Source: an uncultured Opitutia bacterium
GTDB taxonomy: Bacteria; Verrucomicrobiota; Verrucomicrobiia; Opitutales; UBA953
Assembly: GCA_903829855.1 (NCBI GenBank)
Contig: CAIKRN010000155.1
Coordinates: 1 to 15,744, forward strand
Reading direction: 5' to 3'
Length of the DNA stretch: 15,744 bases
Under the pieces are notes generated by a model. That model saw nothing but the letters and a program-made list of their open reading frames with translations. It was not told the origin of the DNA and ran no database searches. Each line of letters starts with the position of its first letter. Position 1 is the stretch's first letter. Made by a program: the position numbers and the translations under genes. Positions 7,617-14,229 of the stretch are shown in pieces.

Positions 7617-8327
7617 TTACTTCTTAGTGCGCGTATGGAGGCCGCATTCTTTCTTATCGAAGCCAGGCCAGCGTCCGCCGCGCTCATCGCCACCAGAAGT
7701 GGGCAGCGTGCATGGGTAGCAGCCGATGGAGCGGTACCCGCGATCGTGCAGGAGGTTATGCGGCAAGCCGTATTCCTTGAGGTAAGCCCAGACTTGATCG
7801 CGACTCCAGTCGACGAGCGGGTTGAGTTTCCAGACGTCAGAATTATCCGGACGGGCGGCGAGCGAGAGTAATGGCGTCGCGGAACGCTCGGCGCTTTGAT
7901 CGCGACGCATGCCGGTGATCCACAGATCGAGGTCGAAGAGTTTCTTACCAAGCGAATCCACCTTACGCAGTTCGCAGCACTTTTCTGGATCACGCTTCCA
8001 GAGTTCGGGGCCATGGGCGATAGCCTGTTGTTCAACCGTCTGCGCAGGGAGTACTTCCTCAACCCGGATACCAAGGTGGGCTTCGAGCTTGGCCTTGAAT
8101 TCAAGGGTCTCGGGGAAGAGCAGGCCAGTGTTGAGCGTGAAAGCCTGAAGAGGAAGGCCTGCGGTCTTGGCGAGGTGCAGGATGACGATGCCGGCGGGCT
8201 GAAAACTCGTGCCGATACCCGCGCGGGCCCCGAAGCTCTCGTAGGCCCAGCGCAGACGATCCACGGGCGCCAGCGTCGAAAGACGGGCGTCGAGTTCCGG
8301 AATGCGGGCTGGATCGAGTTCGGCCAT
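7617..8327 (-). CDS. cysH: [4Fe-4S]-type adenylylsulfate / phosphoadenylylsulfate reductase
   Basis: This 236-residue thioredoxin-dependent reductase converts APS and/or PAPS to sulfite. The start is set at the ATG 8327 (MAELDPARIP), because the longer in-frame version from 8381 would overlap the end of cysI. The chosen start leaves an 8-bp gap. Seen in the protein are TSFQPAG (40-46, modified PP-loop), NTGLLFPET (66-74), TGMRRDQS (138-145) and NPLVDWS (169-175). The catalytic cysteine is C228 in KKECGLHTRTKK. Pairs C117-C118 and C203-x2-C206 are the CC...CxxC iron-sulfur ligands of the plant/Bacillus-type APS reductases, absent in E. coli PAPS reductase. The enzyme therefore probably uses APS, although the operon also encodes an APS kinase; some members use both. 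The proximal electron donor is a cytosolic thioredoxin not seen here, since the thioredoxins in this window are exported. Confidence 0.95.
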   Translation of the reverse strand: MAELDPARIPELDARLSTLAPVDRLRWAYESFGARAGIGTSFQPAGIVILHLAKTAGLPLQAFTLNTGLLFPETLEFKAKLEAHLGIRVEEVLPAQTVEQQAIAHGPELWKRDPEKCCELRKVDSLGKKLFDLDLWITGMRRDQSAERSATPLLSLAARPDNSDVWKLNPLVDWSRDQVWAYLKEYGLPHNLLHDRGYRSIGCYPCTLPTSGGDERGGRWPGFDKKECGLHTRTKK

Positions 8328-8335
8328 CGACTGAC

Positions 8336-10087
8336 TTAGGCGGCAGGAGCGGCAGGCCAGACCGCGGCCTGGTCGACCCAATCGCCGAAGGCCTGACCGG
8401 CTTTACGTTCTTTGGCGTACTGCTTAAAGAGTTCGCCGATGAGTACTGGGATTTCGTCAGCGAGCGCAGATTCCTTCCAAAGACGAGCCAAGCGCGTGCC
8501 TTCGCGGTTACCGCCGAGCATGATGTTATACTTGCCGGGCGCTTTGCCCACGAGGCCGATTTCGGCGTTATAAGGACGGGCGCAACCGTTGGGGCAGCCA
8601 GTCATGCGGACGACGAGTTCTTCGCCGGCAATGCCTGCCGCGGCCTGACCTTCTTCCAGCTTCTCGAGGAACTTCGGGAAGACGCGTTCGGACTCGGCGA
8701 GAGCCAGTCCGCAGGTTGGGAGAGCGGGGCAGGCCATCCCACGACCCTTAATTAGGCCAGGGTTGAAGACGATGGAGCAGCCGTGGTCATGCAGGATTTT
8801 CTCGACGGCTGCTTTGTCGGAGTCTTTGACGTCGGATAGAATCAAGTTCTGGGTGGCGGTGAGGCGGAAGGTTGGAGCGTATTTCTCCGCGATAACGCGC
8901 AGGGCGGTCTTCAGTTTGTAGTCGCCGGCATCCTTGACGCGGCCGGTCTCGATGAAGAGGCCCAAGAACCAATTCCCGTCGAGCTGCTTGAACCAGCCGA
9001 AGGCGTCGCCTTGGCCGCGGAAGAGGAAGGCCTTCGGCGCCGGGAGCGGGCCGCCGATGCGCTGGGCGAGTTCATGGCGGAACCATTCCACGCCTTTTTC
9101 CTGTAAGACATACTTGATACGGGCGTGCTTGCGATCCGTGCGGTCACCCCAATCGCGGTGGATGGCGACGACGGCAGCGCCGACGCTGACGACTTGTTCG
9201 CGGGTGATGAAGCCAATTACGTCAGCTAAGCGAGGGTAGGTCGCCTTGTTGCCGTGGGAGGTGCCGAGGCCGCCACCGACGAGCAGATTATAGCCGATCA
9301 ACTTGCCGTTTTCGATGATGGCCACGTAGCCCATGTCATTCGTGAAGATGTCCGTGTCGTTGTTCGGAGGAATCGCGAAGCCGGTCTTGAATTTACGAGG
9401 CAGGTAGGTCTTGCCGTAAAGGTGATCTACCGGGGCACCGGAATCATCGGTATCGGCGGGCGGGGGCATGTACGGATTGGCCTGATCAACGGCGGCGCGA
9501 GCCTTGGCGATTTTGTCACCAAGACCGAGGTCGACTTGCACGCCATCGACCCAGATGGAATGGTAAGCGGTGGTACGAGGGAGGAGGGCGCGCGTAATGG
9601 CGAAGGCATCTTCATCGACCTGCACGGCAATCGTATCGACGGGCGGATTAGAAGGAGCGGTGACGTTGCGGTTAACATCGCCGCAAGTAGCCAGGGTGGA
9701 GGAGAGGGCTTCGTTGATCGATTTAATGAGCGAGCCGATGCCTTTCTGGAGCACGCCGTGGAACTGGAAGGTCTGGCGAGAGGTGATGCGGAGGGTGCCG
9801 TTGGCGAAGCGTCCGGAGAGCTCGTCGTAAACGAGGTATTGAGCGGCTGGGACGATGCCGCCCGTCTGGCGGGTGCGCACCATCACGGAGTACTCCTTGC
9901 CTGTTTTGCGCTTATCGCGATCATCCTGCTGGTAGATGCCGTGGAACTTGATGAACTGCTCATCGTCGCCGCTGAAGCGATCGGCTTCAGCGTTGGCCAA
10001 GGTTTCGCGGATATTTCCCGAAAGATCGGGTTTATCGGCCTTAAGTAGTTCGTTCTTGGAGAGGGGCTTACCTGAGGGAGTGTCCAT
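8336..10087 (-). CDS. cysI: Assimilatory sulfite reductase hemoprotein (beta subunit)
   Basis: This 583-residue enzyme reduces sulfite to sulfide with six electrons at a siroheme-[4Fe-4S] centre. It follows E. coli CysI along its length: KFHGIYQQDDRD (48-59), RQTFQFHG (104-111), GDVNRNV (136-142), YGKTYLPRKFKT (224-235) and RDWGDRTDRKHA (311-322). The four cluster cysteines are in place: C453 and C459 in CPALPTC, then 38 residues, then C498 and C502 in CPNGC. An extra segment of about 30 residues, rich in Ala, Asp and Pro (about 187-221), sits just before YGKTYLP. No CysJ flavoprotein gene is adjacent, so the electron donor may be ferredoxin or encoded elsewhere. It is the first gene of the operon. 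The ATG at 10087 is preceded by the AT-rich divergent promoter region and no Shine-Dalgarno sequence. Confidence 0.97.
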   Translation of the reverse strand: MDTPSGKPLSKNELLKADKPDLSGNIRETLANAEADRFSGDDEQFIKFHGIYQQDDRDKRKTGKEYSVMVRTRQTGGIVPAAQYLVYDELSGRFANGTLRITSRQTFQFHGVLQKGIGSLIKSINEALSSTLATCGDVNRNVTAPSNPPVDTIAVQVDEDAFAITRALLPRTTAYHSIWVDGVQVDLGLGDKIAKARAAVDQANPYMPPPADTDDSGAPVDHLYGKTYLPRKFKTGFAIPPNNDTDIFTNDMGYVAIIENGKLIGYNLLVGGGLGTSHGNKATYPRLADVIGFITREQVVSVGAAVVAIHRDWGDRTDRKHARIKYVLQEKGVEWFRHELAQRIGGPLPAPKAFLFRGQGDAFGWFKQLDGNWFLGLFIETGRVKDAGDYKLKTALRVIAEKYAPTFRLTATQNLILSDVKDSDKAAVEKILHDHGCSIVFNPGLIKGRGMACPALPTCGLALAESERVFPKFLEKLEEGQAAAGIAGEELVVRMTGCPNGCARPYNAEIGLVGKAPGKYNIMLGGNREGTRLARLWKESALADEIPVLIGELFKQYAKERKAGQAFGDWVDQAAVWPAAPAA

Positions 10088-10101
10088 GGGTTATTTAATA
10101 C

Positions 10102-10130
10102 TTGATAAAATTAGTAATGATTACATAAAT
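10102..10130 (+). promoter_or_regulatory. Candidate promoter for cobA
   Basis: TTGATA (10102-10107), a 17-bp spacer, then ATAAAT (10125-10130), 19 bp before the cobA start, resemble a housekeeping sigma factor promoter. The stretch is strikingly AT-rich against the GC-rich surroundings. Boxes were matched by eye, and an AT-rich region gives chance matches easily. Confidence 0.4.
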
Positions 10131-10139
10131 AGCGGTCAA
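10111..10139 (-). promoter_or_regulatory. Candidate promoter for the cysI-cysH-cysD-cysNC operon
   Basis: On the minus strand TTGACC (10134-10139) is followed after 17 bp by TACTAA (10111-10116), 23 bp before the cysI ATG. It overlaps the candidate cobA promoter on the other strand, so both transcripts would start from the same small region and could be controlled together. The -10 match is weak. Confidence 0.4.
10114..10124. promoter_or_regulatory. 11-bp palindrome, candidate operator between cysI and cobA
   Basis: GTAAT-G-ATTAC is a perfect inverted repeat with a one-base centre. It lies in the middle of the 62-bp divergent region, overlapping the candidate -10 of the cys operon and the spacer of the candidate cobA promoter. 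A repressor or activator dimer here could control both directions. No regulator gene is present nearby. Confidence 0.35.
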
Positions 10140-10149
10140 GTTTAAAGAA

Positions 10150-10917
10150 ATGGTAAACTGCGACATCGGCCGGGTGGCCTTCGTGGGTGCAGGACCGGGA
10201 GCCCCCGACCTGATCACCGTGAGGGGACTGCGTCTGCTGAAGCAGGCGGATGTAGTCATCCATGACTCCCTCCCTGGGGATGCCCTTTTAGAGGAGATTC
10301 CAGCCACGACTAAGATTGTCCCGGTCGGCAAGCGCTGTGGCGTGCATTCTTCCACGCAGGATGAGATCAATGCCATCCTTGTTCACGAAACGAAGCAGGG
10401 TGGTCTCGTGGTGCGGCTTAAGGGGGGCGACCCCGGCATCTTTGGTCGTCTGGGTGAAGAGATGGATCACCTCGCGGCACACGGTATTCCTTTCGAAGTC
10501 GTGCCGGGTGTCACTGCTGCGACCGCTGCGGGCGCTGATGCGGCGTTCCCATTGACCCATCGCGGTAAGGCAGCTTCGGTCACTTTTCTTACGGGTCACT
10601 GCGCGGATGGTACGGACCAGAATTGGAAAGCGCACGTCGAGACCGGCGCCACGCTTTGCCTTTACATGGGTGCGAAGGCGCTGCCGTCAGTCGCCGTCAA
10701 ACTTATCGCCGCCGGCGCTCAAGCCGATCTGCCGATTCGTCTTCTCTCCAAAGTCTCGCAGGACGGTTCCTCGGATGTACTCACGACGCTGACGGAGTTA
10801 GCTTCAGGCAAGATCGACGTCGCCACGCTGCCCACGCCGCTCATCGCGGTGGTCGGCGCCGTGGTGGCTCCGCCTCGTCATGCCGGCCTGATGGGCCGTA
10901 TCGCGGCGTTTGCCTGA
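10150..10917 (+). CDS. cobA: Uroporphyrinogen-III C-methyltransferase (SUMT)
   Basis: This 255-residue SAM-dependent enzyme methylates uroporphyrinogen III twice to give precorrin-2, the first committed step to siroheme and cobalamin. Seen are VGAGPGAPDLITVRG (12-26), the SAM-site RLKGGDPGIFGR (89-100), VVPGVTAA (117-124) and LTHR (135-138), all at normal spacing. It is a stand-alone methyltransferase, without the precorrin-2 dehydrogenase/ferrochelatase domain of CysG. Divergence from cysI, which needs siroheme, indicates that it supplies the sulfite reductase cofactor. No Shine-Dalgarno sequence precedes the ATG (TTTAAAGAA). Its stop is 2 bp from the stop of the convergent chelatase gene. 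Confidence 0.95.
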   Translation: MVNCDIGRVAFVGAGPGAPDLITVRGLRLLKQADVVIHDSLPGDALLEEIPATTKIVPVGKRCGVHSSTQDEINAILVHETKQGGLVVRLKGGDPGIFGRLGEEMDHLAAHGIPFEVVPGVTAATAAGADAAFPLTHRGKAASVTFLTGHCADGTDQNWKAHVETGATLCLYMGAKALPSVAVKLIAAGAQADLPIRLLSKVSQDGSSDVLTTLTELASGKIDVATLPTPLIAVVGAVVAPPRHAGLMGRIAAFA

Positions 10918-10919
10918 GT

Positions 10920-11891
10920 TTAGCGCTTGTTCCAGAACTTCGTCCGGAAGTATAAAAAAACGAAGGAGAAGATCGCAGCCACTCCGCAGAACCAGATGAT
11001 GAGTTGTTTGGTTAAGTCCATGCCGTGCGGAGAGAGGGCTGCGATCAAGACCGGCAGGAATCCAGTCAGAAGAATAGCACCTATGATGACGTTCTTCGCT
11101 GCTTTAAAAGATGGGGTGACGGAGTGGCGAATCAACAGCAACCCGGGTAGCGCGGGGTGCGTGCCGAGCAGTGGGCTGACTTTCCATTTAAGTCCCTCTG
11201 GTGCGGAATCCTTCGCGATCGTGGCCACGTCGCCATCGGCTCCGGCATGACGACCGGGTAGCAGGAAGAGCATCAGGATGACGGCCGCGCCCTTTGCCTG
11301 TTGCAGCGCGTCTTCGAGCAGCGGCTCATTGAAGTCATATTCCGCCCCCTCGCGGCGTTCCATTGAGCAGGCAATCAGCTCATCGTCTTTAAGCTCGAGT
11401 TGATTACGGACAGAGATCGCCAGCATATTGCGACACCTTGTCACCTCTTGGATGGGTGAACCGTGGTCGCAAAGGAAGACCGTGCCGCTGCCCTTGATCC
11501 AACCGGTCGACTTCAGGTTGTCAATCAGCATGCTCTGAAGTTCCGGTCCGAAGAGCGGATCACGGATGCTGAGTCTCATCGCGCCCGGCTGGGCGTCGGC
11601 GAAGACCTTGGGGAGGTATTCTGTGATCGCACGGCTGGGTCCGATAAAGAGCGGGAGCACGACGAGCTCGTCGATACCGTCGGCCTTGGCCTGCTGGACG
11701 GCTCCCTCGAAGATGACCGCGGGTATGCCGCCGAGCAGGGCAGGGTCGATCTTGGTCGAGTGCATCGTCGAGACGGGCCTGACCTCCAGGCAGAGCAGTT
11801 TGCTGACTTTCTGGGCTAATCCGCGCAGGGCCAAAGTAGCCGCTGGTTCGTAGGAACCGTTGTCGACGAGAAGGATACGCGTGCCAGCCAT
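10920..11891 (-). CDS. CbiX/SirB-like tandem-domain chelatase with two C-terminal transmembrane helices
   Basis: This 323-residue protein has two CbiX-type chelatase modules (about 1-125 and 133-255), then two membrane helices (about 267-287 and 297-317) and a basic tail (RTKFWNKR). The family inserts iron or cobalt into sirohydrochlorin using two histidines in HGS and GRH motifs. Here the first half has DNGS (residues 10-13) and PSRA (85-88) in those places, so both histidines appear lost. The second half keeps DHGS (H143) and PGRH (H215). Next to cobA and cysI, the natural role is ferrochelation to siroheme. The ATG at 11891 is chosen because it begins at the first beta strand; a longer in-frame version would run through the next gene on the other strand. 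The membrane tail is unusual for this family. Alternatives are cobaltochelation or a non-catalytic metal-binding role. Confidence 0.85.
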   Translation of the reverse strand: MAGTRILLVDNGSYEPAATLALRGLAQKVSKLLCLEVRPVSTMHSTKIDPALLGGIPAVIFEGAVQQAKADGIDELVVLPLFIGPSRAITEYLPKVFADAQPGAMRLSIRDPLFGPELQSMLIDNLKSTGWIKGSGTVFLCDHGSPIQEVTRCRNMLAISVRNQLELKDDELIACSMERREGAEYDFNEPLLEDALQQAKGAAVILMLFLLPGRHAGADGDVATIAKDSAPEGLKWKVSPLLGTHPALPGLLLIRHSVTPSFKAAKNVIIGAILLTGFLPVLIAALSPHGMDLTKQLIIWFCGVAAIFSFVFLYFRTKFWNKR

Positions 11892-11982
11892 AGGGCTTAA
11901 GTGAGCAATATCCTGCCTATTTGCAACGCAGGGTTGGCTGATTGCGGGTTGCCTCGTTTCGGCTCGATTGTTTCCTTGAGTC

Positions 11983-12780
11983 ATGCCCCGCCGTTTCCTC
12001 GCCGTCGTCGCCCTTTGTTTGAGCGTCGTCTCACTTACCGCCGCCGATGGTTGGCTGACTGACTTGGATGAAGCCAAGAAGGTCGCCCTCGCCGAGAAGA
12101 AGGCTATCCTAGTCGACTTCACCGGCAGCGACTGGTGCAGCTGGTGTATCCGTCTCAAAAAAGAAGTCTTTGATCAGCCCGAGTTCGCCGTGGCCTCCAA
12201 GAAGTTCGTCCTCGTGGAACTGGATTTTCCACAGAAAAAGAAGCTGGCCCCGGAGGCCAAGGCCAAGAACGAAGAACTCGCCAAGAAGTTTAACGTCGAG
12301 GGCTTCCCGACCATCATGCTCCTCGATGCTCAAGGTGAACCTTTTGCGCAGACGGGTTACCAAGCCGGTGGTCCCGCGAAGTATCTCCAACACCTCGATG
12401 ACCTCTCCAAGGCTAACACGCCGGAAGGACGGAAGGCTTTCATGCAGAACAAAGCGGATGATGCCCGTGCCCGTGTTCTCGGCGAGGAACTTGAGAAAAT
12501 CCTCGAACCTTTGTTGACCAAGAAAGACCTATCGGCGGCCAATGCCGCCATTACTCAGTTCATCAAGGATAAGGATCTCAAGGGGGGCGCCCGCGCCACC
12601 TTGGAGGCCGGGGCGCGCATCGGCACGGCGCAAGCTTGCAAGCCAGGCGACCATGCGGCCGTTTTAAAGGCGATCGATGAAGTGATTGCCTCGGCGGGAG
12701 ATTGGTCTGGTCTGGATGATTTGAAAAAGTTCCGGGCCCAAGTCATCGCCGCTCAGGCGGATGACAAACCCAAGAAATAA
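11983..12780 (+). CDS. Exported thioredoxin-fold protein, paralog 1 (CSWC)
   Basis: This 265-residue protein has an N-terminal signal peptide (RR then a hydrophobic core, cleavage likely near LTA-AD, residue 20). A thioredoxin domain follows (about 22-145), with CSWC at 52-55 in the sequence DFTGSDWC and the cis-proline loop GFPT at 107-110. A helical C-terminal extension of about 115 residues begins after NTPEGR and ends in a Lys-rich tail. It should act in the periplasm as a disulfide reductase or oxidase; the client is unknown. It opens a three-gene row of paralogs with a 6-bp gap to the second. The start is fixed by the signal peptide and no Shine-Dalgarno sequence precedes it. It resembles the Thioredoxin_7 group common in Verrucomicrobia. 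Confidence 0.9.
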   Translation: MPRRFLAVVALCLSVVSLTAADGWLTDLDEAKKVALAEKKAILVDFTGSDWCSWCIRLKKEVFDQPEFAVASKKFVLVELDFPQKKKLAPEAKAKNEELAKKFNVEGFPTIMLLDAQGEPFAQTGYQAGGPAKYLQHLDDLSKANTPEGRKAFMQNKADDARARVLGEELEKILEPLLTKKDLSAANAAITQFIKDKDLKGGARATLEAGARIGTAQACKPGDHAAVLKAIDEVIASAGDWSGLDDLKKFRAQVIAAQADDKPKK

Positions 12781-12786
12781 CCTATT

Positions 12787-13278
12787 ATGAAAAAACTACT
12801 GCTCCTAGGGGTTCTCCTGACCACTTTAAGTGCTTCCGCCAAGGTGACTTGGCTCACCGACCTTGATGAAGCCAAGAAGGTTGCGGCCAAGGATAAGAAA
12901 GCGATCCTAGTCGACTTTACTGGTAGTGATTGGTGCGGCTATTGCATGGCGTTACATAAGGAGGTTTTTGAAAAGCCTGAGTTCGAGAAGTTCGCCAAAG
13001 ACTTTGTCTTGGTTGAACTCGACTTTCCACACGCCAAACCACTGCCCGCCGCGAAGAAAGTCAAGAATGCCGCAGTGAAAGATAAATTCGAGGTCAAAGG
13101 TTTCCCCACGGTGATGATCCTAAGTTCCACCGGTGAAGAACTTGGCCGTCAGACTGGTTATACCCCGAAGTCTGGCCCCAAGGCTTACCTCGAAAAAATC
13201 GAGGCATTTAAGCCTGCGGCTGAAGCGCCCGCTCCCGACACCAAGACCCCCAAGCCGAACCCGGCGAAGGCGGCTTAA
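12787..13278 (+). CDS. Exported thioredoxin-fold protein, paralog 2 (CGYC)
   Basis: At 163 residues this is the shortest of the three paralogs. The signal peptide is MKKLLLLGVLLTTLSASA. The thioredoxin domain has CGYC at 50-53, again within DFTGSDWC, and GFPT at 105-108. Instead of the helical extension it ends in a Pro/Ala/Lys-rich, probably disordered tail (about 142-163). The start lies 6 bp after the stop of paralog 1, so the two are co-transcribed and probably translationally coupled. There is no Shine-Dalgarno sequence. The segment WLTDLDEAKKVA is shared almost exactly with paralog 1, indicating duplication. Confidence 0.9.
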   Translation: MKKLLLLGVLLTTLSASAKVTWLTDLDEAKKVAAKDKKAILVDFTGSDWCGYCMALHKEVFEKPEFEKFAKDFVLVELDFPHAKPLPAAKKVKNAAVKDKFEVKGFPTVMILSSTGEELGRQTGYTPKSGPKAYLEKIEAFKPAAEAPAPDTKTPKPNPAKAA

Positions 13279-13300
13279 TTTAAATCTCTACGCTTACTCC

Positions 13301-14104
13301 ATGAAACTACTCCTTCGTCTCATCCCCTGCCTCCTCGCCCTTTCCGCACTGGCGGCTCCCGAGTGGCTGACCGATCTCGACGCCGCCAAAGCCCAGGGCG
13401 TTAAAGAGGGTAAGCCCGTGCTCGTGGATTTTACCGGCAGTGACTGGTGTCCTCCCTGTAAGGCGCTGCACAAGAATGTCTTCATGTCTGCGGAATTTGC
13501 CGCGGAAGCTTCTAAGTATGTGCTCGTTGAATTGGATTACCCTCGCACCACTCCGCAACCCCCGGAGCTGAAGGCCAAGAATCGCGAACTGCAGCAGCAA
13601 TTTGGCATCACCGGCTTCCCCACCGTCTTGCTAATCGACGCCAAGAGTGGCGACGTCTTCGGTAAGACCGTCGGTTTTGGCGGCGACTCGGCCAAGGCTT
13701 ATCTCAGCAAGTTAGCCGCGTTTAAGAACACGCCTGAGGGGCGGGCTTCCCTGAATGATGAATTGAAAAAGAACGCCACGCGTTCCGCCAAGAATCGGGA
13801 GCTGAATGCGAAGATCACCGCGGCCATTACCGCCAAGGATTTCAAGGCCGCTGACGCCGCCCTGGAGGAAATCTTTGCTGATGCCCCGAGTGACCGTCGT
13901 GCCCTGCTATTTTTCAATAAAGCCCGCCTTCAACTCCAGGTAGACCCAGCCGCAAAAGCGCAGGCGCTCAAGTTTCTGGATGAAGCTCAGAAGTTAGCGG
14001 AAGGGGATGAGATGATGACGAAAAACATTAATGTTTTACGTTCCAAGATTGCTCCGGCTAATGCGGCGCCGAAGGCCCCCGCTGACCCGAAGAAAGGCGC
14101 CTAA
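13301..14104 (+). CDS. Exported thioredoxin-fold protein, paralog 3 (CPPC)
   Basis: This is a 267-residue paralog with signal peptide MKLLLRLIPCLLALSALA, CPPC at 50-53 in DFTGSDWC, and GFPT at 105-108. A helical C-terminal domain of about 125 residues begins at NTPEGRASL, as in paralog 1. Its later part (AITAKDFKAADAALEEIF, FFNKARLQLQ) looks like a TPR-like helix pair. The reading frame stays open back to 13133, but the ATG at 13301 is chosen because it begins the signal peptide and avoids overlapping paralog 2. It is 22 bp downstream of paralog 2. The Pro-Pro active-site loop should tune its redox potential differently from the other two. The tail is Ala/Pro/Lys-rich. Confidence 0.9.
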   Translation: MKLLLRLIPCLLALSALAAPEWLTDLDAAKAQGVKEGKPVLVDFTGSDWCPPCKALHKNVFMSAEFAAEASKYVLVELDYPRTTPQPPELKAKNRELQQQFGITGFPTVLLIDAKSGDVFGKTVGFGGDSAKAYLSKLAAFKNTPEGRASLNDELKKNATRSAKNRELNAKITAAITAKDFKAADAALEEIFADAPSDRRALLFFNKARLQLQVDPAAKAQALKFLDEAQKLAEGDEMMTKNINVLRSKIAPANAAPKAPADPKKGA

Positions 14105-14182
14105 GCCTCCGCCCCAAGGCGGCTTAGGCCAACGGTTGGCCGCCCCCTCTAATGGCGTTTTATTTTAAGTCTTTAAAATAAA
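14099..14182 (+). terminator. Hairpin-rich 3' end of the thioredoxin cluster, possible terminator
   Basis: Three inverted repeats occur in a row. GCCTAAGCC (14099-14107, containing the stop codon) can pair with GGCTTAGGC (14121-14129). GGCCAA and TTGGCC (14127-14141, 3-base loop) form a second hairpin that shares bases with the first, so only one can form at a time. A 10-bp AT-only stem (14159-14182, loop GTCT) follows. GTTTTATTTT lies after the second hairpin, but with about 15 bp between them, so this is not a canonical terminator. Confidence 0.4.
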
Positions 14183-14229
14183 CCGTTTGTCTGTCTGCAT
14201 GCGTCCCGAGGGAAGATCACCCCTTCCCC

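Noticed and set aside
8328..8381. Longer CysH starting at 8381
   Set aside because: It would overlap the end of cysI and add an Arg/Cys-rich stretch with no family resemblance.
9254..10048. 264-codon open frame on the plus strand
   Set aside because: It is antisense to cysI, resembles no family, and is explained by the GC-rich codon use of the real gene.
11892..12158. N-terminal extension of the chelatase reading frame up to 12158 on the minus strand
   Set aside because: It runs antisense through the signal peptide and active site of thioredoxin 1 and has no match to the chelatase fold. The ATG at 11891 begins exactly at the first beta strand.
13133..13300. Longer reading frame in front of thioredoxin 3
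   Set aside because: It is an out-of-frame translation of the 3' end of thioredoxin 2, and the signal peptide begins at 13301.
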